NCBI GenBank assembly: GCA_913775175.1
Contig: CAJYKU010000030.1
Coordinates: 21,983 to 85,982 of the forward strand
Direction of reading: 5' to 3'
Source of the DNA: an uncultured Pantoea sp.
GTDB taxonomy: Bacteria > Pseudomonadota > Gammaproteobacteria > Enterobacterales > Enterobacteriaceae
DNA length: 64,000 nt
How positions within the stretch are numbered: position 1 is the first letter of the stretch; each line of letters opens with the position of its first letter. A model generated the notes under the pieces. The model saw only the letters and a program-made list of their open reading frames with translations. It was not told the DNA's origin and made no database searches. Positions 43,013 to 51,519 of this stretch are shown here, piece after piece. Made by a program: the position numbers and the translations under genes.

Positions 43013-44926
43013 ATGAGTACACAACAGAAGCGGCTTGATGTGATTTGTATCGGACGCATCGCCGTTGATCTCTATGGTCAGCAAATCGGATCGCGCCTGG
43101 AGGATATGACCAGCTTCAGTAAATATCTGGGCGGCTCTTCCGGCAATGTCGCTTATGGCACGGCGATTCAGGGGCTGAAATCAGCCATGCTGGCGCGTGT
43201 TGGCGACGAACATAATGGTCGTTTTCTGCGTGAGGAGCTGCAGCGCGCAGGCTGCAACACCGATGGGTTAATCACCGATAAAACCCGTCTCACCGGGCTG
43301 GTGATTTTGGGTATCAAAGATGAAGAGTCATTTCCACTGATCTTTTATCGCGACAACTGCGCTGATATGGGACTGGTGCCGGAGGATATTCAGGAAGAGT
43401 TTATCGCCTCTGCGCGCGCAGTGGCGATCACGGGGACACATCTTTCACATCCGGACACCCGCGCTGCTGTGCTGAAAGCGCTGGAGATTGCCAGACGTAG
43501 CGGTCTGCGCACCGCGCTGGATATCGACTATCGTCCGGTGCTGTGGGGGCTGACCTCACTCGGCGATGGCGAAACGCGCTTTATTGAGTCCGATCAGGTC
43601 ACACGTCAGCTGCAGGACGTTGTGCACTACTTTGATCTGATCGTTGGCACGGAAGAGGAATTTCATATTGCTGGCGGCAGTACCGACACGCTCACCGCAC
43701 TGAAAAATGTGCGGCAGGCGAGTCAGGCGACGCTGGTATGCAAACGCGGCCCGCTGGGTTGTGTGGTGTTTGAAGGCGAAATCCCGGATAGCTGGGAGCA
43801 GACCAGACTCCAGCGCGGCGTGCGGGTTGAGGTGCTTAACGTACTGGGTGCCGGCGATGCCTTTATGTCTGGTCTGCTGCGCGGCTGGCTGAATGATGAG
43901 AGCTGGGAACAGGCGTGTCGTTACGCCAACGCCTGCGGTGCGCTGGTGGTTTCACGCCATGGCTGCGCGCCGGCAATGCCCACCAGAGAGGAGCTGGATA
44001 GTTTTCTCAGCCGCGCTGACGCAGTCAGCCGACCGGATCGTGATACGTATCTGAATCATCTGCATCGTGTGACCACCCGTAAACAGCAGTGGCCGGAACT
44101 CAATGTTTTTGCTTTCGATCATCGCAGGCAGCTGGCCGATATGGCACAAGAGGCCGGCGTGAGTGAAGAACGTATCCCGCAGCTAAAGCTATTACTACTG
44201 CAGGCAGCACAGGCAGCGGCGGCGGAAGCTGGCCTGGACGGAAAGAGCGGCATTCTGGCAGATACCACTTACGGTCAGAAAACGTTGAACGCGATTACCG
44301 GTCAAAACTGGTGGATTGGTCGCCCGATTGAACTGCCCGGCTCGCGTCCCCTGCGGCTGGAGCATGGCAATATCGGTTCGCAGCTGGTTGAGTGGCCTGC
44401 CGAGCATGTAGTGAAGTGCCTGGTGTTTTACCATCCGCGCGACAGCGCTGAGCTACGACATGAGCAGGATAGCCTGCTGCTGGATGTGTGGCATGGCTGC
44501 AACAAGAGCGGACATGAGCTGCTGGTAGAGGTTATTCTGCCAGAGAGTAATCCGGATCATAGTGAGGCCTTCTATCACGAGATACTGAGCCATTTTTATC
44601 GCCTCGGCATTCAGCCCGACTGGTGGAAACTGCCGCCACTTTCAGCAGAGAGCTGGCAGGCAATAGGGGCACTGATTGAGCAGCAGGATCCACACTGTCG
44701 CGGCATTCTGCTGCTGGGGCTGGATGCACCAGAAGATCAGCTGAAATCGGGCTTTGCCGCAGCAGCTCAGGCACCCTGGGTTAAAGGCTTCGCCGTGGGA
44801 CGTACGATATTTGGTCAGCCTTCACGCCAGTGGCTCAAGGGAGAGCTGGACGATCAGGCTCTGATTGCAACGGTGAAAAGCAACTATCTGCGCCTGATTG
44901 ACTACTGGCGGGCAGCGCGCGGTTAA
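43013..44926 (+). CDS. iolC: Bifunctional 5-dehydro-2-deoxygluconokinase / DUF2090 aldolase-like protein
   Basis: 637 residues from the ATG at 43013; upstream in-frame codons lie in the AT-rich control region and have no homology. Residues 1 to about 325 form a PfkB sugar kinase that phosphorylates 2-deoxy-5-keto-gluconate: GRIAVDLYGQ, YLGGSSGNVAYGTA, and the catalytic Asp in NVLGAGDAFMSGLL. Residues from about 335 to the end form a DUF2090 domain (FAFDHRRQLADMA, DTTYGQKTLN, FAVGRTIFGQPS), a class I aldolase-like fold often thought to take the IolJ role. The fusion is common in Proteobacteria. No separate iolJ is present, consistent with this. Confidence 0.94.
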   Translation: MSTQQKRLDVICIGRIAVDLYGQQIGSRLEDMTSFSKYLGGSSGNVAYGTAIQGLKSAMLARVGDEHNGRFLREELQRAGCNTDGLITDKTRLTGLVILGIKDEESFPLIFYRDNCADMGLVPEDIQEEFIASARAVAITGTHLSHPDTRAAVLKALEIARRSGLRTALDIDYRPVLWGLTSLGDGETRFIESDQVTRQLQDVVHYFDLIVGTEEEFHIAGGSTDTLTALKNVRQASQATLVCKRGPLGCVVFEGEIPDSWEQTRLQRGVRVEVLNVLGAGDAFMSGLLRGWLNDESWEQACRYANACGALVVSRHGCAPAMPTREELDSFLSRADAVSRPDRDTYLNHLHRVTTRKQQWPELNVFAFDHRRQLADMAQEAGVSEERIPQLKLLLLQAAQAAAAEAGLDGKSGILADTTYGQKTLNAITGQNWWIGRPIELPGSRPLRLEHGNIGSQLVEWPAEHVVKCLVFYHPRDSAELRHEQDSLLLDVWHGCNKSGHELLVEVILPESNPDHSEAFYHEILSHFYRLGIQPDWWKLPPLSAESWQAIGALIEQQDPHCRGILLLGLDAPEDQLKSGFAAAAQAPWVKGFAVGRTIFGQPSRQWLKGELDDQALIATVKSNYLRLIDYWRAARG

Positions 44927-45114
44927 ACGGATTCCGGGATTACTGCTCACTGTACCAGTGCACTGTGCGCACTGACTCACGCTATCCAGCCCCTTTTCCG
45001 TCGCGAGAGGGGCGTTAACTCGCAGGCAGTTACCACTACCCTGTGCTGCGATGACCCTTTTTGTGAGGGATGGCATAAACCAGTGAAATAACCGCGCTGT
45101 CAGGGACAATTAAA

Positions 45115-45126
45115 TGAAATTTTCCA
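45115..45126. promoter_or_regulatory. Candidate IolR site upstream of iolR
   Basis: TGAAATTTTCCA, the palindrome also found in the iolD-iolC and iolA control regions, lies 61 bases before the iolR start. Suggests autoregulation; inferred from the repeated motif. Confidence 0.5.
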
Positions 45127-45186
45127 TCCATCTGGTACTATAACGCTCATTATCCAGCCATTTCTTCTTGTTAACGGGCCCACGCA

Positions 45187-46032
45187 ATGACCAATAACCC
45201 CACCCAGCTAACCCTGTTACAGGACGATATCCGACGCCGCTACGAGACGCTGAGCAAGCGTCTCAAGCAGGTTGCACGCTATATTCTTGATAACAGTAAC
45301 AGTATCGCCTTTGATACTGTGGCCTCAATTGCTCAGCAGGCAGATGTTCCGCCCTCAACGCTGATCCGCTTTGCCAATGCATTTGGCTTTAGCGGGTTTA
45401 ACGAGATGAAACAGGTGTTTCGTCAGCATCTGATGGAGGAGACGGTGAACTACACCGAGCGCGCACGTCTGTTCCGTCAGACTGCCACTGATGACACCAC
45501 GACGCCACCGGAAAGCCCGGCTGAGATCCTTAACGTCTTTACTATGGTTAACAGTCAGGCGCTGCAGCAGCTGGCAATGCAGGTCAATCCTGAACAGCTG
45601 AATAAAGCGGTACAGATGCTGAACGAAGCAGAAAACATCTATATCATTGGCCTGCGTCGCTCGTTCAGCGTGGCCTCTTATCTGGTCTATGCTCTGCGTC
45701 ATCTTGAACGGCGCGCCTTTCTGATTGATGGGCTTGGCGGCATGTTCACTGAGCAACTGAGTATGGTAAACCCCAAAGATGTGGTTATTGCCATCAGCTA
45801 TTCGCCTTACGCCCGTGAAGCTGTGGAACTGGTTGAGCTGGGGGCGCGGCGTGGAGCACATCAGATTGCGATTACTGATAGCCAGGTCAGCCCGCTGGCA
45901 GCCTTTAGCGATGTCTGCTTTGTGGTACGCGAAGCTCAGGTTGATGGTTTCCGCTCTCAGGTCGCTTCACTCTGTCTGGCACAGACGCTGGCTGTTTCTC
46001 TGGCACTCAATAACAGTAGCGAGCCGGAATAA
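45187..46032 (+). CDS. iolR: RpiR-family regulator of inositol catabolism
   Basis: 281-residue RpiR-type transcription factor: N-terminal helix-turn-helix (VASIAQQADVPPSTLIRFANAFGFSGFNEMK) followed by a SIS sugar-phosphate-binding domain from about residue 130 (NIYIIGLRRSFSVASYLVYALRHL, DVVIAISYSPYAREAVEL). Lies inside the iol cluster, as the RpiR-type IolR repressor does in Salmonella. The presumed inducer is a phosphorylated inositol intermediate. Role inferred from context. Confidence 0.88.
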   Translation: MTNNPTQLTLLQDDIRRRYETLSKRLKQVARYILDNSNSIAFDTVASIAQQADVPPSTLIRFANAFGFSGFNEMKQVFRQHLMEETVNYTERARLFRQTATDDTTTPPESPAEILNVFTMVNSQALQQLAMQVNPEQLNKAVQMLNEAENIYIIGLRRSFSVASYLVYALRHLERRAFLIDGLGGMFTEQLSMVNPKDVVIAISYSPYAREAVELVELGARRGAHQIAITDSQVSPLAAFSDVCFVVREAQVDGFRSQVASLCLAQTLAVSLALNNSSEPE

Positions 46033-46035
46033 ACA

Positions 46036-46064
46036 TAAAAAAGGGCAATCCGGAGGTTGCCCTT
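46036..46064. terminator. iolR/iolB convergent terminator
   Basis: Eight-base stem AAGGGCAA / TTGCCCTT with a run of A on the left (T-tract on the minus strand), between convergent iolR and iolB. Strong for iolB, weaker for iolR. Confidence 0.75.
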
Positions 46065-46084
46065 AAACGTCTGATTCTCTGGCG

Positions 46085-46897
46085 CTAGCGCGGATAGCTG
46101 TCGCTGTTTATCCAGGCGTGATCCCTCTCCCAGGTAAATTTCCACAACCTTACCGGGCCGGCCATAACGTTCAGATAGTAGTTGTTATATCCGGCCAGCG
46201 TCGCAACTGGATGATATCCGCGCGGCACGGTTACCACATCGTGATTAGCGGGTGCCATACAGAGATCCAGCGAGCGATCGTCGGTGTAGACGCGCTGCAT
46301 AGCAAAGCCGGCTGGAGGATCAAAGCGATGATAATATGTCTCCTCCAGATAGGTTTCATCCAGGCTATCTTTCTCATCATGCTTATGGCTGGGCCAGGAG
46401 CTGGTCGCACCTTCATTCGTATAGACTTCTACCACCAGCAGACTATCTGCCGCTTTGCTGTCTGGCAGAATATTGTGTACCAGCCGCTGATTATGGCCTT
46501 TGCCGCGATGTTCAATGCCCACATCCGCCGGAGCAATAAGCCTGGCTGGCAGGTCGCCGTGGCCTGGCGCGCTGCATACCGCCAGTTCAAGATCGCTCTC
46601 TGCGGTGATTTCAGCCATATCATGGTGCGGTACATATACCGCATAGGGTGGGATACGTTCAAACGGCGACATTCGCTGCCCGATACCAGCGAATGCGGCA
46701 TCACGGGTTTGAACTGTCGCTCGCCCGGCCACCAGCACCAGGCAGAGCTCTTTCTCGCCACTCTCCAGTTTCAGGGTCTGCCCCTGCTTTAGCAGATAGG
46801 CAGAAAATCCGACATACTCCCAGCCCGCGCTCTCAGGCGTGACCTGCTGGATCTGTCCGCTGCTGTCTGGCTGCTGTGCTTTTGAGATCAGAGACAT
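46085..46897 (-). CDS. iolB: 5-deoxy-glucuronate isomerase
   Basis: Isomerises 5-deoxy-D-glucuronate to 2-deoxy-5-keto-D-gluconate. 270 residues, a bicupin with HKHDEKDSLDETYLEETYYHRF supplying metal ligands, and VPRGYHPVATLAGYNNYYLNVMAG in the second cupin. AGGAGAAG precedes the ATG. Second gene of iolA-iolB with a 21-base gap. Confidence 0.95.
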   Translation of the reverse strand: MSLISKAQQPDSSGQIQQVTPESAGWEYVGFSAYLLKQGQTLKLESGEKELCLVLVAGRATVQTRDAAFAGIGQRMSPFERIPPYAVYVPHHDMAEITAESDLELAVCSAPGHGDLPARLIAPADVGIEHRGKGHNQRLVHNILPDSKAADSLLVVEVYTNEGATSSWPSHKHDEKDSLDETYLEETYYHRFDPPAGFAMQRVYTDDRSLDLCMAPANHDVVTVPRGYHPVATLAGYNNYYLNVMAGPVRLWKFTWERDHAWINSDSYPR

Positions 46898-46918
46898 TAT
46901 CTTCTCCTGCGCGCCGGA

Positions 46919-48424
46919 TTAGCCCAGGGTGGGCATGCTGAATTCAGAGACGGTCTGCTGCCCCGCCGGCCAGCGCACGGTTGCGGTTTTCATACGTGTA
47001 TAAAAGCGTACGCCATCCGGGCCATGCACGTTGAGTGCGCCAAAGACTGAGCGCTTCCAGCCACCAAAGCTGTGAAAAGCCATTGGCACCGGCACTGGCA
47101 CGTTAACACCGACCATGCCCGCTTCAACGCCCTGCACAAATTCACGTGCAACATTGCCGTTACTGGTGAAAATAGCGCTGCCATTACCAAACTCATGACT
47201 ATTAACCAGCTGCAACGCGCTGGAGAAATCGGGGGCGCGCATAATGCTTAATACCGGACCAAAAATCTCTTCACGCCAGATCACCATCTCCGGGGTCACA
47301 TGATCAAACAGCGTGCCGCCAACGTAGTACCCCTCTTCATAACCCGCAACGTTCACGGTGCGCCCGTCAATCACCAGCGTCGCCCCTTCCTGCTCACCTT
47401 TATCGATATAGCCCAGCACTTTTTTCTGATGGGCAGCAGAAACCACCGGTCCCATCTCATTCTCTTCAGCGCCCTGCTGCATCCCGGGTCCGACACGCAA
47501 TGCGTGAATTAATGGTGTCAGACGCGCGACCAGCTTGTCCGCCGTGTCATCACCCACCGCCACCACGACTGGCAGAGCCATGCAGCGCTCACCTGCTGAA
47601 CCAAAGGCACCGCCCATAATGGCATTTACCGTGGCATCAAGATCGGCATCCGGCATTACAATGGCATGGTTTTTAGCAGCACCAAACGCCTGTACGCGTT
47701 TACCATGCGCGCTGGCGGTTTTATAGATATGCTCAGCAACACCTGAGGAACCGACAAAACTGACCGCAGCGATACGTGCATCTTTATAGAGCTGTTCTGC
47801 ATCTTCGTTCGAACAGTGCACAACATTGAAGACACCATCTGGCAGGCCAGCCTCTTTCAGCAATTCAGCCATACGCACAGCCGCAGAGGGGGCCAGCGCT
47901 GGCGGCTTGAGAATAAAGGTGTTTCCACATGCCAGCGCAATCGGGAACATCCATAGCGGAACCATTGCCGGAAAGTTAAATGGTGTAATACCCGCTACAA
48001 CGCCGACCGGCTGCATCAGCGAATAGCTATCAACGCCACCACCCACACCAGGTGAGTTTTCACCTTTCAGCAGATGCGGAATACCGCAGGCAAACTCAAT
48101 AACTTCAATGCCGCGCGTCAGCTCACCCTGCGCATCAGACCAGACTTTGCCATGCTCCGAGACAATCAGCGCAGCCAGTTCATCACGATGTTTCTCCATC
48201 AGCGCCCTGAAATTAAACATCACGCGAGCCCGACGCAGCGGTGCCGTTTTTGACCACTCAGGAAAAGCTGCATGAGCGGCCGTAATTGCCTGCTCCACTT
48301 CTGCCGCGGTACTTTGGGTCAGCTCGCGTACCACTTTGCCGGTTGCCGGATCGTAAACCGGCACGGTTTCATTACTGGCGCTGTGTGTGATGCTGCCATC
48401 GATAAAGTTTCCAATGATAGTCAT
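46919..48424 (-). CDS. iolA: Methylmalonate/malonate-semialdehyde dehydrogenase (CoA-acylating)
   Basis: Last step of the pathway: malonate semialdehyde to acetyl-CoA and CO2 with NAD and CoA. 501 residues from the ATG at 48424 (MTIIGNFIDGS). Aldehyde dehydrogenase fold with GVVAGITPFNFPAMVPLWMFP, VSFVGSSGVAEHIY and the catalytic Cys281 in GSAGERCMALPVV, the MmsA pattern. A 400-base upstream region holds candidate IolR sites. Cotranscribed with iolB. Confidence 0.95.
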   Translation of the reverse strand: MTIIGNFIDGSITHSASNETVPVYDPATGKVVRELTQSTAAEVEQAITAAHAAFPEWSKTAPLRRARVMFNFRALMEKHRDELAALIVSEHGKVWSDAQGELTRGIEVIEFACGIPHLLKGENSPGVGGGVDSYSLMQPVGVVAGITPFNFPAMVPLWMFPIALACGNTFILKPPALAPSAAVRMAELLKEAGLPDGVFNVVHCSNEDAEQLYKDARIAAVSFVGSSGVAEHIYKTASAHGKRVQAFGAAKNHAIVMPDADLDATVNAIMGGAFGSAGERCMALPVVVAVGDDTADKLVARLTPLIHALRVGPGMQQGAEENEMGPVVSAAHQKKVLGYIDKGEQEGATLVIDGRTVNVAGYEEGYYVGGTLFDHVTPEMVIWREEIFGPVLSIMRAPDFSSALQLVNSHEFGNGSAIFTSNGNVAREFVQGVEAGMVGVNVPVPVPMAFHSFGGWKRSVFGALNVHGPDGVRFYTRMKTATVRWPAGQQTVSEFSMPTLG

Positions 48425-48829
48425 GTCGATGCCTCTTGATGTGAAGGTCCCTGCAGGCAGCACACAGGTAAGAACTACCCGAGCAGGCGATGCGCAAAGC
48501 GTGCTATGAAACTATTACAATGAAATAAATTTTTCAAACCGAAAGATTTGGAAAATTTCTCTTTAGCGGACTGGATCGCATTTTTACGGCGCACTACTGA
48601 CTTTTCTCGCAGGTCATCACCACCGGCTAACGCTGCTGTATGGCGCTGGCAGCCAGAAAACCGCGTAAGGACACTGGGATAAATTTCAAAACATCCTGTC
48701 TATGAAATAAATGTTTCCAGGTAACTCAGGCAGCTATCGCTGTGGCGGCAGCGGGGGTCTTCTCTGATGTTATCTGTCGGGTCGGGTCGCGTGGCAGCCC
48801 GTGTGACAGTAAACCAGCAGTGCAATAAG
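48425..48829. promoter_or_regulatory. iolA upstream region with candidate IolR sites
   Basis: Between yhhS and iolA. Contains TGAAA-TAAATT-TTTCA at 48521-48536, GAAAATTTC at 48551-48559 and TGAAATAAATGTTTCCA at 48702-48718. The palindrome matches those in the other iol promoters. No gene seen. Confidence 0.55.
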
Positions 48830-50029
48830 TTAAGACTGCGCTGTGTGTTGTGCGCTCATACGCAGCGTACAGCCCAGTGCTACGCAGACCAGCAGGCCGG
48901 TCAGCAGATAAACCTGTGAGGTACCGGCATAGTTCATAACTAATCCGGCCAGCGGGCCAGTGATCCCTAAAGAGAGATCCATAAAAGCGGTATAGGTCGC
49001 CAGCGCGCTCCCCTGATTCTGCTGTGGCACCGTTTTTACCGCCGCAACGCCAATCGCCGGGAATACCAGCGAAAAACCTGCGCCGGTCAGCAGCGCCCCC
49101 AATTTTGCCATCCACGGACCGGCGGCTCCTGCCACCAGAAAAAGCCCGGCGGCCTCAATCAGGAAGCAGACAGAGGCAACCCGCAGGCCGCCCCATCTGT
49201 TAATGGCCTCCGGGAAAAGTAAACGCATGCCAACAAAAGCGGTGCTGAATAGCGTCAGGGCGAATGCTGCCCCATCCCAGCCGCGTTCGTGATAAAACAG
49301 CGTGATAAAGGTGGCAATCACGCCAAAACCTGCCGATCCCATCGCCAGCAATAAACCATAGCGATACACGTTGCCCAGCACTGCACGAAATGGCAGCGGA
49401 CGCGCCCTGCTGCCTTTCACTGCCGCACGCGGCAGAACCAGCATAATCGCCAGGCTACTGATTGCGACAATCACAGCGGAAAGCAGCAGCAGCCCGCCGT
49501 GGCGAAATAACGCCACGCCCAGCGGTGCGCCAATCGCCATGGCGCCATAGGTGACAATACCGTTCCAGGAGATTACCCGACCAATATGCAGCGAGCCTGC
49601 TTTTGCAACGCCCCATAGCGAAGTTCCGGTGCCACAAAAGCTCTGACCAATACCCAGAATAACGCGACCAAGGCAGAGCAGTGCGAGACTCGCCAGCATC
49701 TGCTGCTGTAGCAGAGCTGAAAGCAGCAGACAGACGCCACTCATCAGGCTACCTGCCAGCCCCAGCACCACCACCTGTTTAGGCCCCCAGCTATCCGCAT
49801 AGCGTCCGGCATAGGGACGACTCAGCAGCGTAGCAATATATTGCAGGCTAATCACCACGCCGGCCCAGAACGCGCTGTAACCCAGGCTGTCATGCACAAA
49901 TCCGGGCAGTACAGCCAGCGGCAATCCAATGGTGAGATAGGTCGCAAAGTTGAACTTCACAATTGAGAGGATCTGCAGATTTAGCCGCAAACGGCTCTGT
50001 TCCGCTGCAGAAGCTGGCAGGTCAGGCAT
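48830..50029 (-). CDS. yhhS: MFS transporter YhhS
   Basis: 399-residue major facilitator protein with about 12 membrane segments, aligned throughout with E. coli YhhS (PGFVHDSLGYSAFWAG, LSRPYAGRYADSWGPK, GRVISWNGIVTYGAM). Some members export arabinose or confer glyphosate tolerance when overexpressed; the native substrate is unknown. Divergent from yhhT as a pair, as in E. coli. It is next to the iol cluster, but the YhhS match argues against it being an inositol importer. Confidence 0.92.
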   Translation of the reverse strand: MPDLPASAAEQSRLRLNLQILSIVKFNFATYLTIGLPLAVLPGFVHDSLGYSAFWAGVVISLQYIATLLSRPYAGRYADSWGPKQVVVLGLAGSLMSGVCLLLSALLQQQMLASLALLCLGRVILGIGQSFCGTGTSLWGVAKAGSLHIGRVISWNGIVTYGAMAIGAPLGVALFRHGGLLLLSAVIVAISSLAIMLVLPRAAVKGSRARPLPFRAVLGNVYRYGLLLAMGSAGFGVIATFITLFYHERGWDGAAFALTLFSTAFVGMRLLFPEAINRWGGLRVASVCFLIEAAGLFLVAGAAGPWMAKLGALLTGAGFSLVFPAIGVAAVKTVPQQNQGSALATYTAFMDLSLGITGPLAGLVMNYAGTSQVYLLTGLLVCVALGCTLRMSAQHTAQS

Positions 50030-50230
50030 GAATAAAAGCGCTCGTAATAGACAACATTTTATAACAGAAAATTAACTATACGCTTTTTCACGCGGCATGC
50101 ATCTGGTGAACGCCCTGAATCAGACGAACACGTTTGGTCACACGCACATAGCGCCAGCAATCTCAGAAACAATCACTTATCTGACTTTAGCTACACTTGG
50201 AGCAGAAACCGTTCTTTTAAAGGATCCACA

Positions 50231-51277
50231 ATGAACGAAAAGCCACAGGAAAAAATTGGCCAGAATATTCTGGTCAAACTGGCGATGTTAGTGATTATTC
50301 TGGCAGGTATCCGGGCGGCCTCGGATATTCTGGTTCCTTTTCTGCTGGCCAGCTTTCTGGCTATTGTACTCAACCCGCTGGTCACTACACTGATGCGGCG
50401 CGGCCTGCGCCGCGGCGTAGCGATCTCCCTGGTTATTACCATTATCTTTATCATGATGCTGCTGCTGGTTGCTGTACTGGCGAGTTCAGTCAGTGAATTC
50501 AGCGATACCTATCCAAAAATTCGCGCCATGCTGGAGCAGAAACTCACGATAATTCAGCACCTCGCCGCTGGTTTTCATATTAATATCTCCACTGAACGAC
50601 TGGCACAGCGCTTTGACCCTAACCTGATCATGGATATGGCAACCACGGTGCTGGCGCAATTCTCCGGTGCCATGACCAATATTGTTCTGCTGATCCTGAC
50701 CGTGGTTTTTATGCTATTTGAGGTGCATCATCTGCCCTATAAAATGCGTAATGCGCTGTCTAATCCGCAGATCCGCATTGCTGGTCTGCACAAGGCGCTG
50801 AAAGGCGTCACGCACTATCTGGCACTGAAAACGCTGGTAAGCCTTATGACCGGTCTGGCGGTATGGCTGGTACTGCTGCTGCTCGATGTGAAATTTGCGC
50901 TGTTCTGGGGCGTAGTGGCCTTTATTCTGAACTTTATTCCCAATATCGGCCCAATTATTGCCGGTGTCCCTCCCTTCATTCAGGCACTGGTTCTCAACGA
51001 TATCTATGACGCCATGCTGGTGGCACTCCTGTTCAGCACGATCCATATGGTGTTTGGCAATATGCTGGAACCTCGTCTGATGGGGCGCGGGCTTGGCCTC
51101 TCTACACTGGTGGTGTTTTTATCCCTGATTTTCTGGGGCTGGCTGCTGGGGCCTGTGGGTATGCTGTTATCAGTACCCCTTACCAGCGTCACTAAAATTC
51201 TGATGGAAACCACGCCGGGCGGCAGCCGTCTGGCGATTATGCTTGGCACGGGTCGCCCGCGTCCAAAACAGCGCTGA
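50231..51277 (+). CDS. yhhT: AI-2E family transporter YhhT
   Basis: 348-residue polytopic inner-membrane protein of the PerM/YhhT (AI-2E transporter) family: paired N-terminal helices, a soluble segment at about residues 95-140, and C-terminal helices with FIPNIGPIIAGVPP and EPRLMGRGLGLSTLVVFLSLIFWGWLLGP, the family signatures. Substrate unknown. AAAGGATCC precedes the ATG. Confidence 0.92.
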   Translation: MNEKPQEKIGQNILVKLAMLVIILAGIRAASDILVPFLLASFLAIVLNPLVTTLMRRGLRRGVAISLVITIIFIMMLLLVAVLASSVSEFSDTYPKIRAMLEQKLTIIQHLAAGFHINISTERLAQRFDPNLIMDMATTVLAQFSGAMTNIVLLILTVVFMLFEVHHLPYKMRNALSNPQIRIAGLHKALKGVTHYLALKTLVSLMTGLAVWLVLLLLDVKFALFWGVVAFILNFIPNIGPIIAGVPPFIQALVLNDIYDAMLVALLFSTIHMVFGNMLEPRLMGRGLGLSTLVVFLSLIFWGWLLGPVGMLLSVPLTSVTKILMETTPGGSRLAIMLGTGRPRPKQR

Positions 51278-51519
51278 AGATAGCGGCAGCGGATACGCTA
51301 TCCGGCTGCCCGCTACAGATAGCAGGCTGTTTCGGGATTATCTGCATCACTCAGGTACTCTCCTCACCGCCTGCTCTGCGACAGAAAGCGGGTTATAAGC
51401 CGTGAACGTTGATACCGGTCAATACTAAACAGTAGTGAATCGTTACCCTGCTCTCCCCGGATAAAATGCTATGCTGCTGACGCGGTCTGACAGAAGCGTA
51501 ACCCATTAAGGAGAGCCTG

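Noticed and set aside
48726..49115. Minus-strand 129-codon frame overlapping the end of yhhS
   Set aside because: Mostly out-of-frame reading of yhhS; the rest falls in the iolA control region.
48830..50029. MFS gene next to iol genes as a possible inositol transporter
   Set aside because: Aligns throughout with E. coli YhhS and is paired with yhhT as in E. coli, so the iol neighbourhood is not informative.
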